Below are positions 8,521 to 16,904 of a stretch of 64,000 bases of DNA, piece by piece; positions within the stretch are counted from its first letter, which is position 1; the number at the start of each line of letters is the position of its first letter. The position numbers and the translations under genes were made by a program. This DNA is from Schlesneria paludicola DSM 18645 (GTDB lineage: Bacteria; Planctomycetota; Planctomycetia; Planctomycetales; Planctomycetaceae), in assembly GCA_945862235.1 (NCBI GenBank), contig CAMAYU010000006.1, forward strand, positions 1 through 64,000. Direction: 5' to 3'. The notes below the pieces were generated by a model. The model saw nothing but the letters and a program-made list of their open reading frames with translations. It was not told where the DNA came from and did no database searches.

Positions 8521-9003
8521 TCAGACTGCTTTTGATGCGGTAAGCGCCCGATGCAGATGGTCCCACTGGCTGATGATGGACCGGTGATGCTGCTTGAACT
8601 TTTCATGATCGGCCTGCTCTTGGGCGTGCTGTTCCAATTCCTGGTGATGCGCACACGAACCGGGACTGAGTTCTTCGCTCACCCCGCATTGCTCAAATTC
8701 CGCGATCGCGTGTTCGTGCGTGGAGAGTACTTGGCGATGGTCCAAAACCTTTTGCGCGTGTGCCACCAGCTCTTGTCCGTGTCGTTCCAGCAACAACTCC
8801 AGTTGCTTGAGTTCCAATCGCATGCGGCGGATTTCGATCTGCCACTCGCCCAAGTCGTCCTGCCACATCGCGACATCGTTGAGCCACTCGCGGTGATCTC
8901 GGTGCATTTGGGGATGAGAACCCACTTCAGGTTTGTCAGCCTGCTTGCGTTGAGTGGTTCGTTTGGTTTTCTGCACGGGAGGTTTGGCTTTTAAGGTGGT
9001 CAT
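8521..9003 (-). CDS. Coiled-coil protein of unknown function
   Basis: A 160-residue protein starting MTTLKAKPPVQKTKRTTQRK, with a basic, probably disordered N-terminus of ~40 residues, then a long charged helical region rich in Glu, Gln, His and Leu (for example MRLELKQLELLLERHGQEL). This predicts a coiled coil with several His residues (HHQELEQHAQEQADHEKF). AAGGA lies 7-8 nt before the ATG. I do not recognise a family. It lies 66 bp upstream of the universal stress gene on the same strand and may share its transcript. Confidence 0.7.
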   Translation of the reverse strand: MTTLKAKPPVQKTKRTTQRKQADKPEVGSHPQMHRDHREWLNDVAMWQDDLGEWQIEIRRMRLELKQLELLLERHGQELVAHAQKVLDHRQVLSTHEHAIAEFEQCGVSEELSPGSCAHHQELEQHAQEQADHEKFKQHHRSIISQWDHLHRALTASKAV

Positions 9004-9122
9004 GATGGAATCCTTGTTTGAATCACACTTCCAAATTTCAAGGGAACTTGAGGCACTCACCAGCTGAGGTCACTACGAAACCGGCATCGTCACCGACAAT
9101 CTGGAACGGCACGAATGCTCGT

Positions 9123-9575
9123 TCATGGGCGACCTCGAAAGCCCATACGGCGGCGCGAGTCTTGGCCGGAATCGTGATGGCCGTGAAACAAGCATCCGTT
9201 CAGAAACGATTCCAAATCACCCGTGAGATGGCTCTCTATCGCCTCACGACGGAACGACAGTTCGATGTCGACTCGGTCGCTGTGGTCCACCCGGCGGCAG
9301 CTTTCAAAGTCCGCGACTTCCCGGGAGGAAACCATTTCCATCTGTTCCCAGAGGCTGGGACTGAGACGAGCCGGAATCGCGAGATCGTCACGCTTCTGCC
9401 AGGCGTGCGACTGGTATGTGTACAACCAGACCTCGCTCACCACATCGTTCTGACGTAGGAAGCGGAGTTGGAAACGAAATGCTCCCGCACGCATGGCCGT
9501 CGCCATCCGCTGGCAAAGTTCGCGTCGTGCCTCATCAACGGCCAAGGCGGGCTGAGATTCAACGTGGGTCGTCAT
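9123..9575 (-). CDS. Hypothetical protein, 150 aa
   Basis: The start MTTHVESQPALAVDEARREL is preceded by AGGAGTAAGAA, a good ribosome binding site. The protein mixes charged helices and strands (RFQLRFLRQNDVVSEVWLYT) without signal peptide or membrane segment. I do not recognise it. Codon use and the ribosome binding site argue that it is real. It is in line with the coiled-coil and stress-protein genes, 119 bp upstream of the coiled-coil gene. Confidence 0.6.
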   Translation of the reverse strand: MTTHVESQPALAVDEARRELCQRMATAMRAGAFRFQLRFLRQNDVVSEVWLYTYQSHAWQKRDDLAIPARLSPSLWEQMEMVSSREVADFESCRRVDHSDRVDIELSFRREAIESHLTGDLESFLNGCLFHGHHDSGQDSRRRMGFRGRP

Positions 9576-10051
9576 TTCTTACTCCTGATGAACTGATCGG
9601 TCGGGTGATCGAAGTGGCCGCCAGAAATGGTTGTCGCAGGTTCCATTCCCAAATCAGGCGAAGTTCGTATCGCGTTGCCAGTCGATCCCGAATGCGACAC
9701 TCACGGGGATGCTGCAGTCGGCAGTCCGTGGGATCTCGATCTCATTTCGCCGCCCGACAAATCTCTCGTGAGCTTGGCAACGACACGAAATCCGGCTTCC
9801 GACCGCAGAGGTGTTCGGCGCTCATTCGACCGAGAATTGGCCAACTGGTAGATATCCGCCACAGGTGCGAACAACCCGCCCATGAATCCCCTTGGGAGGA
9901 AGATGCAGTTCGTGCGTGGCAACGGCCTCGTCCCATCCGACTTTGAAGCGGGCGATTGCTCTGAATCATGGCGTGTCGGGTTGGTCCGGTACGACGATTG
10001 CCTCTGTTGTGCGAGAGATTGCTGGCAGATCAACAGTGAGGGAGGAACATC
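9576..10051. other. Gap without a confident gene
   Basis: Between divergent genes. A 60-codon minus-strand frame (9701-9883, MGGLFAPVADIYQLANSRSN...) has AAGGGG just before its ATG and could be a small gene, but nothing in it is recognised and competing frames exist. Promoters for both flanking genes must lie here; I could not assign -35/-10 boxes. Confidence 0.35.
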
Positions 10052-11071
10052 GTGCGCTATCGTGACCAACTGCAAACAACGATTGACGACATGGTTCAGA
10101 TCGGCCGGGGTGTACTTGCAGCCGATGAAAGTGTGCCGACGATCGCGAAGCGTTTTCAGGCCATCGGTGTCGAATCGACCGAGGAGAACCGGCGCGCGTA
10201 CCGCTCGCTTCTACTCACGACGCCGGGCCTCGGTGAATTCATCAGCGGCGTGATTCTGTTCGAGGAAACGCTGACTCAAAAAACGGACGACGGGACGTTG
10301 TTACCTGTGGCAGCTTGGAGTCAGAAAATCGTCCCCGGCATCAAGGTGGATAAGGGCAAGATACCGCTCTCGCTCAGTCCCGGCGATCACATCACCGAAG
10401 GCTTGGACGGACTGGCCGGACGGTTGAAGGCGTACCGCGATCAGGGGGCTCGCTTCGCAAAATGGCGCGAGGTCTATCCCATCTCTACCGACGCTCCCAC
10501 TTCGTTTGGCATTGAAGCCAACGCGGAGATGCTGGCCCGCTATGCGGCAGTCTGTCAGGACGAGGGTCTCGTTCCGATCGTTGAACCGGAAGTTCTGATG
10601 GATGGTGGCCACGACCTCGGACGCTGCGCTGCGGTGACCGAGGCTGTACTCCACGCGGTATTTCATGCCCTCCACCGCCATCACGTCACGCTGGAACACA
10701 TGCTGCTGAAACCCAACATGGTGGTGCCCGGTACAGAGCGGCCCAAGGCCAGTCCCGATGAAGTCGCCGATGCGACACTCCGAGTTCTCCGCCGATCCGT
10801 TCCGGCGGCGGTTCCCAGCATCAGTTTCCTCTCGGGTGGCCAAGAACCGGTGGAAGCCACGGCCAATCTGAACGCGTTGAACCGAAGCGGCGGCCAAGCC
10901 CCCTGGCGACTGAGCATCTCTTATGGTCGTGCCTTGCAGCAACCAGCCTTGTTCGCCTGGCATGGAGAACCGGCGAACATCCAAGCCGCCCAGCAGGCCC
11001 TGCTCAAACGAGCTCGCCTGAACAGTCTGGCCATGCGCGGCAACTACTCGCCGGACATGGAAGACGTTTGA
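10052..11071 (+). CDS. Class I fructose-bisphosphate aldolase
   Basis: This Schiff-base aldolase cleaves fructose-1,6-bisphosphate to dihydroxyacetone phosphate and glyceraldehyde-3-phosphate. The 339-residue protein begins at GTG 10052, after GGAGGAAC. Family motifs are present: GRGVLAADES near residue 18, FAKWREVYP near 131-139, VPIVEPEVLMDG near 170-181, and the Schiff-base lysine in EHMLLKPNMV (Lys220). The C-terminus ends NYSPDMEDV rather than the Tyr of vertebrate enzymes. The animal-type class I enzyme is patchy in bacteria. It is transcribed opposite to the neighbouring stress genes. Confidence 0.93.
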   Translation: MRYRDQLQTTIDDMVQIGRGVLAADESVPTIAKRFQAIGVESTEENRRAYRSLLLTTPGLGEFISGVILFEETLTQKTDDGTLLPVAAWSQKIVPGIKVDKGKIPLSLSPGDHITEGLDGLAGRLKAYRDQGARFAKWREVYPISTDAPTSFGIEANAEMLARYAAVCQDEGLVPIVEPEVLMDGGHDLGRCAAVTEAVLHAVFHALHRHHVTLEHMLLKPNMVVPGTERPKASPDEVADATLRVLRRSVPAAVPSISFLSGGQEPVEATANLNALNRSGGQAPWRLSISYGRALQQPALFAWHGEPANIQAAQQALLKRARLNSLAMRGNYSPDMEDV

Positions 11072-11074
11072 CCC

Positions 11075-11290
11075 TCAAGGCCGTATTCCTTCCCACCAAA
11101 TCCAGAATGTGGCCAAACAACCGACGGCCAGTCCAAGCAACAGGCCACGGTCTCCCGCCGCCAGGTAACCGACGAACGGGCCGAGCAGCAGCACGAGCAG
11201 TGCGAACAACCAGTGTTTGCGAATCGCGGCCCAGTGCCCGACGACTCGACGCGGTGCGCGGTCATCCGGCGAAGGTTTTGGAATCGACAT
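11075..11290 (-). CDS. Small membrane protein, 71 aa
   Basis: Starts MSIPKPSPDDRAPRRVVGHW, then two predicted transmembrane helices (FALLVLLLGPFVGYLAAG and LLLGLAVGCLATFWIWW) joined by a short turn, with a basic N-terminus that should stay inside. No family is recognised. Its 3' end is 3 bp from the 3' end of the convergent aldolase gene. The frame extends upstream to 11377, but the ATG at 11290 gives a natural start. Confidence 0.6.
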   Translation of the reverse strand: MSIPKPSPDDRAPRRVVGHWAAIRKHWLFALLVLLLGPFVGYLAAGDRGLLLGLAVGCLATFWIWWEGIRP

Positions 11291-11419
11291 GTGAGTCCTC
11301 GCGAACATCAAAGTGAACGGAAACTGGACGGTCGAACGGCTGACAGAACGGTGTCGGAAGGTATGGCTTTTCCGCAACTGCCGCGCCGACGAGGTCCAAT
11401 CTGTGGGTTGCCTTCCTCT

Positions 11420-13003
11420 TCAACTTGAGACGCCGCAGCGGATCAAGTTCTCAATCGTGTGGACCACGGACGGCAGGTCGTCCCGTGTGGTGTTCAGTGC
11501 CACGGAAGAGCATGCCTCGGACGGGTCCAGCGGTTCGGCGGTGGCGAGTTGTCTCTCAAGGACATCGACGTCCGCATCCGATGCGTCACGGCCGACCGAT
11601 TGACGCTGCGAGACCCGTTCGCGCAGCACGTCCTCCGGAGCACGGCAGGCCACGATGAGGAACGGAACCGCGAGTTCCTTGGCCAGCGAAGCGAACGCAT
11701 GGCGATCGGCGCGATTCAGAAAAGCCGCGTCGATGATGACCCGATAGCCGGCGCGGACGATCGTTCGGGCCAGCGACTGCAATCGCAGATACGTCTCCCG
11801 CGTAGCCCGAGCCGAGTACAGTTCCGTCTCGGGAGGGAGTGTCTGTGTCTGTGCTGGCCAGACTCCAAACAAGCGTTTCCGTTCCACGTCCGAGCGGATC
11901 TGAACGGCTTCCAGCGAGGATGCCAGATGTCGCGCGACGAATGACTTGCCGCTGCCCGAAACGCCGTGCATCAGGATAATCGCCGCCTGACTCGGTCGAG
12001 TCAGTCTCGTGGCCAGCTCGACGTAACTGCGCAACAGACTGTGTTGGTGCTGCTCTTCGGCCAATGGCACTTCGGGTTGCTGCAACCGGATGGCGGCCAC
12101 TTTGGCCCGGACCAATGCTCGATACGCCAGATAGTAATTCAGAACCGGCAGCCCCCGGAAATCGCCCGTCTGTTCGAGCCATTCGTTCAGCACCCGCCAC
12201 GCCAGCGAAGTCGCCTCCCGGTCGTGCAAGTCCATCACCAGAAACGCCACGTCACTGAGCACATCGATCCAACGCAACTGCGGATTGAATTCCAGGCAAT
12301 CGAACAGCGTCGGCCGCCCGCGATACAGGACCAGATTTCCCAAATGCAGATCGCCGTGACACTCCCGGACCATGCCTTGCCGCTTGCGTTCCTCGAACGT
12401 CTCGTGCAGGCGCTGCCACTCGCATTCGACCCACTCACTCAACTGCTGCGACTGACTTCGCAGTTCATTTGGCAGTGAGGCGGTGGACAGCACGTCCAGA
12501 CAGGCGCGAACCGTCTCGCGAATCAGATCGGCTCGGCCGAACGGCGTCTCAACCAACGCGACCGCCGCCTGACGGTGCAGATCGGCGACTTCATGAGCCA
12601 GCTCGTTGATCGTGTCGATCGACAACTCGCCACGCGAGAGACACCGGTCGAGCAAGTTCTCCTGAGCGAACTGGCGCATGCGAACGGCATACTCGATCAC
12701 CGGCCCGGTTCCGTCGAATCGCGGCCCGAACGGGTCGGCCACCAACGGGACGACAGCGTCGTACAATTCGGGCGCAGTACGCCGGTTGAGCCGAACTTCT
12801 TCATGGCAGGCGGCCCGACGAAGCTCGAGCGTCGTGAAATCGACGAACCCAAGATTGACAGGTTTCTTCAGCTTGTACGCCCATTCCCCCGTCAGAATGA
12901 CCCACGAGATGTGTGTCTCGACAAGCTGGAATCGTGACACCGGATGTGGATACGCGGCGGGATTCTGGAGAGCGTTCAACCAATCGGTGGACATCGTCAT
13001 CAT
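11420..13003 (-). CDS. Aminoglycoside phosphotransferase-like / AAA (P-loop kinase) fusion
   Basis: A 527-residue two-domain protein starting MMTMSTDWLNALQNP. The N-terminal ~330 residues are kinase-like of the APH family, with the catalytic loop CHGDLHLGNL and the following DCLEFN. The C-terminal domain is a P-loop kinase with GVSGSGKSFVARHLA and the segment IIDAAFLNRADR. This architecture is the one in Mycobacterium tuberculosis Rv2004c, a gene of the DosR hypoxia regulon. The substrate is unknown; phosphorylation of a small molecule is likely. Weak Shine-Dalgarno (AGAGAC). The start among the clustered ATGs (13003, 13000, 12994) is uncertain. Confidence 0.85.
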   Translation of the reverse strand: MMTMSTDWLNALQNPAAYPHPVSRFQLVETHISWVILTGEWAYKLKKPVNLGFVDFTTLELRRAACHEEVRLNRRTAPELYDAVVPLVADPFGPRFDGTGPVIEYAVRMRQFAQENLLDRCLSRGELSIDTINELAHEVADLHRQAAVALVETPFGRADLIRETVRACLDVLSTASLPNELRSQSQQLSEWVECEWQRLHETFEERKRQGMVRECHGDLHLGNLVLYRGRPTLFDCLEFNPQLRWIDVLSDVAFLVMDLHDREATSLAWRVLNEWLEQTGDFRGLPVLNYYLAYRALVRAKVAAIRLQQPEVPLAEEQHQHSLLRSYVELATRLTRPSQAAIILMHGVSGSGKSFVARHLASSLEAVQIRSDVERKRLFGVWPAQTQTLPPETELYSARATRETYLRLQSLARTIVRAGYRVIIDAAFLNRADRHAFASLAKELAVPFLIVACRAPEDVLRERVSQRQSVGRDASDADVDVLERQLATAEPLDPSEACSSVALNTTRDDLPSVVHTIENLIRCGVSS

Positions 13004-13093
13004 CAAAGTCTCTTTTTCAGAGGGCAGTCGGTCACCAATGGCCTCACCCACTTCAGTTCCAGTTTTCTGAACCGCTTCGTCCGGATCGTCGTG

Positions 13094-13720
13094 CTACTTC
13101 CGCCAACGGATCGAGCAGGCGGCGCAGGCGGCTCCGACGAGGTTGCTGACGAGATCCCAGCCGGTGTTGACGTAGCCGCCGACGTTCGTGTTGGGGAGCA
13201 GCAGCGTCGCCGTGAACTCGATCACTTCGTTCAGGGCACCGAAGCCCGTCGAAGCGGCCATGCACAGCACGAGAACTCCAAACGTCGGCTGTAATTGGTG
13301 GCGGGGAGAGATGCTCCTGACCACGGCGGCAAGGCCCTGCCAGCAGACGAACGTTGTCACTCCAAACCCGAACGCATGGACGACCTGGTCATACTTCAAA
13401 CAGTTTGGGATCAGCCACCAACTGTAAACGACTCGAACGGGACCGTTGCTTGGCCACGAGGCCGGAATCGGGACGAGGCCACCCACCATGTGAGCCAGCC
13501 CCCACAGGCTGAGTCCCCACAACACAGGCGGACTGAGGACGCAGTTCCGATGCACGACAATCACGAGGAGGGCCAAGATCACCATCACCACGCTGTAGAA
13601 CACGAACTCCGAGTTCTGAGTCCAGACCGCCGCCGCGATGGCCGGAAGCAGATACGCCAGCGTGAACAGCACGACAGCCAGTGGCATCTGCGGTATCGGA
13701 CTTTGATTATCGTTCGCCAT
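13094..13720 (-). CDS. DUF2238-like integral membrane protein
   Basis: A 208-residue protein starting MANDNQSPIPQ with about six hydrophobic segments (for example AVVLFTLAYLLPAIAAAVW, VFYSVVMVILALLVIVV and VLVLCMAASTGFGALNEV). The conserved-looking segments YDQVVHAFGFG, GALNEVIEF and NTGWDLVSNLVGA match what I know of the DUF2238/YjdF membrane family, whose function is unknown. It lies 90 bp upstream of the phosphotransferase fusion on the same strand, so they may be co-transcribed. Confidence 0.72.
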   Translation of the reverse strand: MANDNQSPIPQMPLAVVLFTLAYLLPAIAAAVWTQNSEFVFYSVVMVILALLVIVVHRNCVLSPPVLWGLSLWGLAHMVGGLVPIPASWPSNGPVRVVYSWWLIPNCLKYDQVVHAFGFGVTTFVCWQGLAAVVRSISPRHQLQPTFGVLVLCMAASTGFGALNEVIEFTATLLLPNTNVGGYVNTGWDLVSNLVGAACAACSIRWRK

Positions 13721-14251
13721 GACACGGGCAGCCAATCGTTGGAGTAGACGTGCGACTTGTCGCCCGACGCCGAGCATCGGCCAGGCACTGTTTTATTGTC
13801 CGGCACGAAGCGTACCGATCCCAAAAAATGGCGGTGATGAAATATCGCGTTGTCCTGTCTCGGAATTGCCGTGCGATCTGATGGCACGCGATACGTTGAA
13901 GCTAAGAACCTCGTGACTGAAAAAGACAGGAGAGCCAGGCGGAGTCAGTCCCCTTTGCGTTCGCTGACTGAGCGGCAAGGCGCTCGCCGCCGGTTCTTTG
14001 TTTGGAAGCTCAACACCGTCACACCAGCGGCTAGCGCCTCGCTGCTCAAAGTGAATGCCAATGGGCCGACACCGCCCGGCTCACCAACTTCATTCGGTGA
14101 AGACTTCATTCACTTACCCGTTGCTGGCGGTTGGCCTCGCCCGTCACAAGGCCGGGTTCCGTTTCGGTCACGTCGATGCTTCGACGACATGATCCAGTGT
14201 TCGGGGATTGGCCGGCTGGCAAAAAAACGCCAGTCGTTGTGGTCGTATCTT
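13721..14251. other. Gap with no supported gene
   Basis: About 530 bp between two minus-strand genes. Open frames here are short or antisense to the MgtC-like gene. I see no ribosome binding site, recognisable protein or strong hairpin. Confidence 0.4.
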
Positions 14252-15481
14252 TCAACTCCACCACAACACGACGGCTGCCAAAAAGCTCGACACGCCCAGC
14301 AACCCTGCGATGTCGCGGAACAACTTGCGATCTCCCACAGTAAGCACGAGACCGAGCTTGAAGACCAGATTGGCAAGCGCCGCGATCAAGACGCTGCGCC
14401 AGCCGGCATCGACCGAAAGCCGCTCCGCTGCGACCATCCGCGCGGTGGACAGCGTGATCGCGTCGAGATCGGCCAGTCCGGACAACGCCGCGATCGCATA
14501 CAGACTGGAGTGTGGCAGGTACTCCTTCGAGGCTGCAACGGAGATCAGCACTACGCCATACAACACGCCGAACAGGACCGCCGACTTCAGTTCGGACGGG
14601 TTCCCTTGTGACGGCATGATCTCTGACGGCGGGCTGCCGCGACGGACGAAGAGGACCGCGAACAGACCTGAGACCACCGTCAGGCCAATCAGCACCGGAG
14701 CCACCGCAGGCAGGAGGGCCCGCGAGACAACCGCCACTTCCAGCAAGATGCGAACAAAGCTGACACCGGTCGCCAGACAAATCACCGTGGCGGCGGCGGG
14801 AACCAGCGCGGGTTGCCGAGCCGTTCGTCGCGCATAACTGGCTGTCGTCGCCGTGCTGGAAATGATTCCGCCCAGCACACCGCTCAGAATCAGTCCCGCG
14901 CGAGGCCCCAGGAACTTGTAGCCGATATAGCCACCCAGGCTGATACCGACGACCAAGACGACCATCAACCAGATCTCATGCGGGTTGAGCACCTCAAACG
15001 GGTCGTAGGTTTCGTTCGGCAGCACCGGCAGCACGATGAACGTGATCAGGACGAACTGCATGATTGCCTTGACATCCGCGTCGCCGAGCTTCGTCACCAA
15101 GCCGTGTAACTGCGGTTTGAAGTGCAGCAACACGGCGACGCCAGCTCCCACCGCGACGGCCACGATCATCGGACCACTCACGCACAGCGCCCCCACGGCG
15201 AACATCACCAGCATCGCCGCTTCCGAAGTGATCCCCCGATCGGCTGCGGAGCGGACCTGCCAACTCCCCAAAGCAACCACCACGACCGTGGCCAACATTC
15301 CGGCTGCGAGCGTCCCGCCGCCAAACGGCTCCGACAAGATCGCACACAGCGAACCGAACACCGTCACCAACGGAAACGTGCGAACACCACCCAACGGCGA
15401 GTCCACATGCTGACGCTGCAATCCGACCAAACCGCCCAGCAGCAATGAGATCGCCAAGCTCTGAAACAAATGAGTATTCAT
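14252..15481 (-). CDS. MgtC/SapB-family membrane protein with DUF4010-like C-terminus
   Basis: A 409-residue polytopic protein starting MNTHLFQSLAISLLLGGLVG. The N-terminal MgtC/SapB signature is clear: GGLVGLQRQHVDSPLGGVRT (~residues 16-35). Ten or more hydrophobic segments follow, including a DUF4010-like C-terminal half (GPRAGLILSGVLGGIISSTA). These proteins are linked to magnesium or acid stress but the transported species is unknown. Strong hydrophobicity and length agree with the two-domain MgtC/DUF4010 group. No regulatory sequence was identified. Confidence 0.85.
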   Translation of the reverse strand: MNTHLFQSLAISLLLGGLVGLQRQHVDSPLGGVRTFPLVTVFGSLCAILSEPFGGGTLAAGMLATVVVVALGSWQVRSAADRGITSEAAMLVMFAVGALCVSGPMIVAVAVGAGVAVLLHFKPQLHGLVTKLGDADVKAIMQFVLITFIVLPVLPNETYDPFEVLNPHEIWLMVVLVVGISLGGYIGYKFLGPRAGLILSGVLGGIISSTATTASYARRTARQPALVPAAATVICLATGVSFVRILLEVAVVSRALLPAVAPVLIGLTVVSGLFAVLFVRRGSPPSEIMPSQGNPSELKSAVLFGVLYGVVLISVAASKEYLPHSSLYAIAALSGLADLDAITLSTARMVAAERLSVDAGWRSVLIAALANLVFKLGLVLTVGDRKLFRDIAGLLGVSSFLAAVVLWWS

Positions 15482-15540
15482 GATTGCTGACGGGTGCGAA
15501 TCGAGTACCAACGTCGTCGCCAAAGTTTCAAGGAGAAACA

Positions 15541-15597
15541 GAGGGGACAAAAGGGGACAGTCCCGAACGGCAGTGCCATTCGGACCTGACCCCTTTA
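15541..15597. repeat. REP-like GGGGACAGTCCC / CTGACCCC palindromic element
   Basis: GGGGACAGTCCCGAACGGCA followed by GTGCCATTCGGACCTGACCCC forms an imperfect palindrome. This ending pair (GGGGACAGTCC and TCAGGTCCG on the other strand) is widespread in bacterial genomes as a REP-type element associated with Y1/REP transposases. No transposase is in this window. Confidence 0.6.
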
Positions 15598-15639
15598 GAT
15601 TGACCCGTGAAGCAGGAACCTTTGGCGTTGATCAATCTC

Positions 15640-15826
15640 CGCTTGGTGCCAATATTTCGACGCTTGGTGCCAACATTTCGGCGCTTGGTGCCAAAGTTTG
15701 GTGCTTGGTGAAACAAAGTGAGCTTCTGCTGATAAAAAGTCGCTGATTTGTCTGAAAGTATTAACGATTGGTGACAAAGTTTCGCCGATTGGTGGCAACA
15801 GGTCAGCGATTGGTGGAAAGTTCTCG
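15640..15826. repeat. Degenerate 21-bp tandem repeat
   Basis: Copies of CGCTTGGTGCCAACATTTCG plus one base run head to tail at 15640, 15661 and 15682. They continue in decayed form, then as CGATTGGTGACAAAGTTTCG-like units at about 15765, 15786 and 15807. The period is exactly 21 bp (7 codons), so the minus strand translates into heptapeptides: GTKRRNV, GTKRRNI, GTKRRLI, and diverged CHQSAKL, CHQSLIL. A minus-strand frame covering it (15528-15845) has no ATG start, so I treat this as repeat DNA rather than a gene. Confidence 0.75.
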
Positions 15827-16137
15827 ACGAATGTTTTGCCAACAACCGCTCAATAACTCAAAACAATTCGCGACAATGAGCAAACATTCACAATCCAACT
15901 CAGATTGACGCCTCAACCCCCGAAGCGGAGCACTCCAGAAGCGACCATTCGATGGAGAGGATCGTTGTTGATCGGCGAGAGGCCGGGGCGGAACCAACGG
16001 GAAGCCCCGTTGATTGAGAACTGGGCACCGGGTGCCATTGGTGGCGGCCGTGAGCCGCTAGCGTCTTCAAAGAACACTGGCGTCTTCGCCCGCAGCGACT
16101 CCGAACTCGCGTGCGTTTCGCTCGATGAGCCTTCTGA

Positions 16138-16222
16138 GTAGGGTGTTGTCGAGGCTTTGCGAGACGCACCTTCACACGAAGCCTTCGGGATTGGTGCGTC
16201 TCGAAGACTCGACGCACCCTAC
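16138..16222. repeat. Long imperfect hairpin, GTAGGGTG...CACCCTAC family, copy 1
   Basis: Left arm 16138-16170 begins GTAGGGTGTTGTCGAGGCTT and ends GACGCACC. The right arm 16193-16222 is GGTGCGTCTCGAAGACTCGA + CGCACCCTAC. A second copy is at 56696-56782. Confidence 0.72.
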
Positions 16223-16341
16223 GGAACTGGCGGCGGCTTTGAGCCGCCAGTGGCTTCAAAGAACACTGGTGAGCGAAGCCCATCGTCAGTGGCACCGGCG
16301 CGGATACGATGAGGAACGTACATCAATCAATGTCCAAATTG

Positions 16342-16441
16342 GGGTGCCACGGTCACGGAGTCCTCGACGTGGCCGTGTGACGATGGAGAACACGTCCCAC
16401 ACTCGCACGGCCACGTCGAGGACTCCGTGACCGTGGCACCC
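16342..16441. repeat. Perfect 36-bp inverted repeat, GGTGCCACGG family, copy 1
   Basis: The arms at 16342-16377 and 16406-16441 are perfect reverse complements (GGGTGCCACGGTCACGGAGT ... ), separated by 28 nt. A second, diverged copy is at 37414-37513. No poly-T follows, so it is not an ordinary intrinsic terminator. Confidence 0.82.
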
Positions 16442-16904
16442 GCACCCGGCAGCTTTGAGCCGCCAGTGGCTTCAAAGAACACTGGCGAGCGAAGCCCCAC
16501 TCCGACCGCGAACGTCTACGAAGTGTTCTACGCCCACCAAACGCTGGGCCGGTTCGACGTGAGCCAAACCCCGCGCGGAAGCCCCGAAGTCTTAAACATC
16601 CACCGCGTTCTCCGCGAATGACCGTCGGTTGCTCACTCGTGGCAACCGGTCCCCCCCGGTCGCGCGGCGTGGGCGAGGCCACGCCGCAGACATTGGAACC
16701 CGTTCTCGTCCCCTTCAACCTGTTACCTATGTCCCCGAACGACTGCTACCCTTGTCCCCGGTCTAAAGAGAAGCAAGCTGGGCCACCCTCCGGTCCCTCC
16801 ACGAACGCGAGCGAGTTTCGACTCGAAGGTGTCATGGCTAGAATCTCGCCCGGTTCCATTGTTCGGATTCTCAACCTTTTGTCTTCATTACCAAGGATTG
16901 CGAC

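Larger units (their letters stand above)
16044..16492. repeat. Three direct copies of a TTCAAAGAACACTGG element in a gene-free region
   Basis: Copies of GAGCCGCCAGTGGCTTCAAA + GAACACTGG occur at 16044-16080 (diverged), 16231-16269 and 16448-16485; the last two continue into GAGCGAAGCCC. GGCGGCTTTGAGCCGCC forms a short hairpin at the start of the unit. The whole stretch 15482-16904 has no convincing gene and is a mosaic of this element, the 21-bp tandem array and two long hairpins. Confidence 0.65.

Noticed and set aside
13850-14611. Plus-strand open frame of 253 codons
   Set aside because: Half of it is antisense to the MgtC/SapB gene and the product is low-complexity Arg/Gln-rich; no ribosome binding site.
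15528-15845. 105-codon minus-strand frame over the 21-bp tandem repeats as a real gene
   Set aside because: No ATG start or ribosome binding site, and its ends run into a REP-like element; kept only as a repeat observation.
16342-16441. Intrinsic transcription terminator
   Set aside because: The stem is very long and perfect but is not followed by a T tract, and the same element recurs elsewhere with the same loop length, so a dispersed repeat is the better reading.
16044-16492. CRISPR array
   Set aside because: The direct repeats are only three, unevenly spaced, contain palindromes of a dispersed type and have no cas genes nearby.
16500-16621. Tail of a protein gene (VYEVFYAHQTLGRFDVSQTP)
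   Set aside because: The stretch looks protein-like but is short, begins inside a dispersed repeat and has no start or recognisable family.
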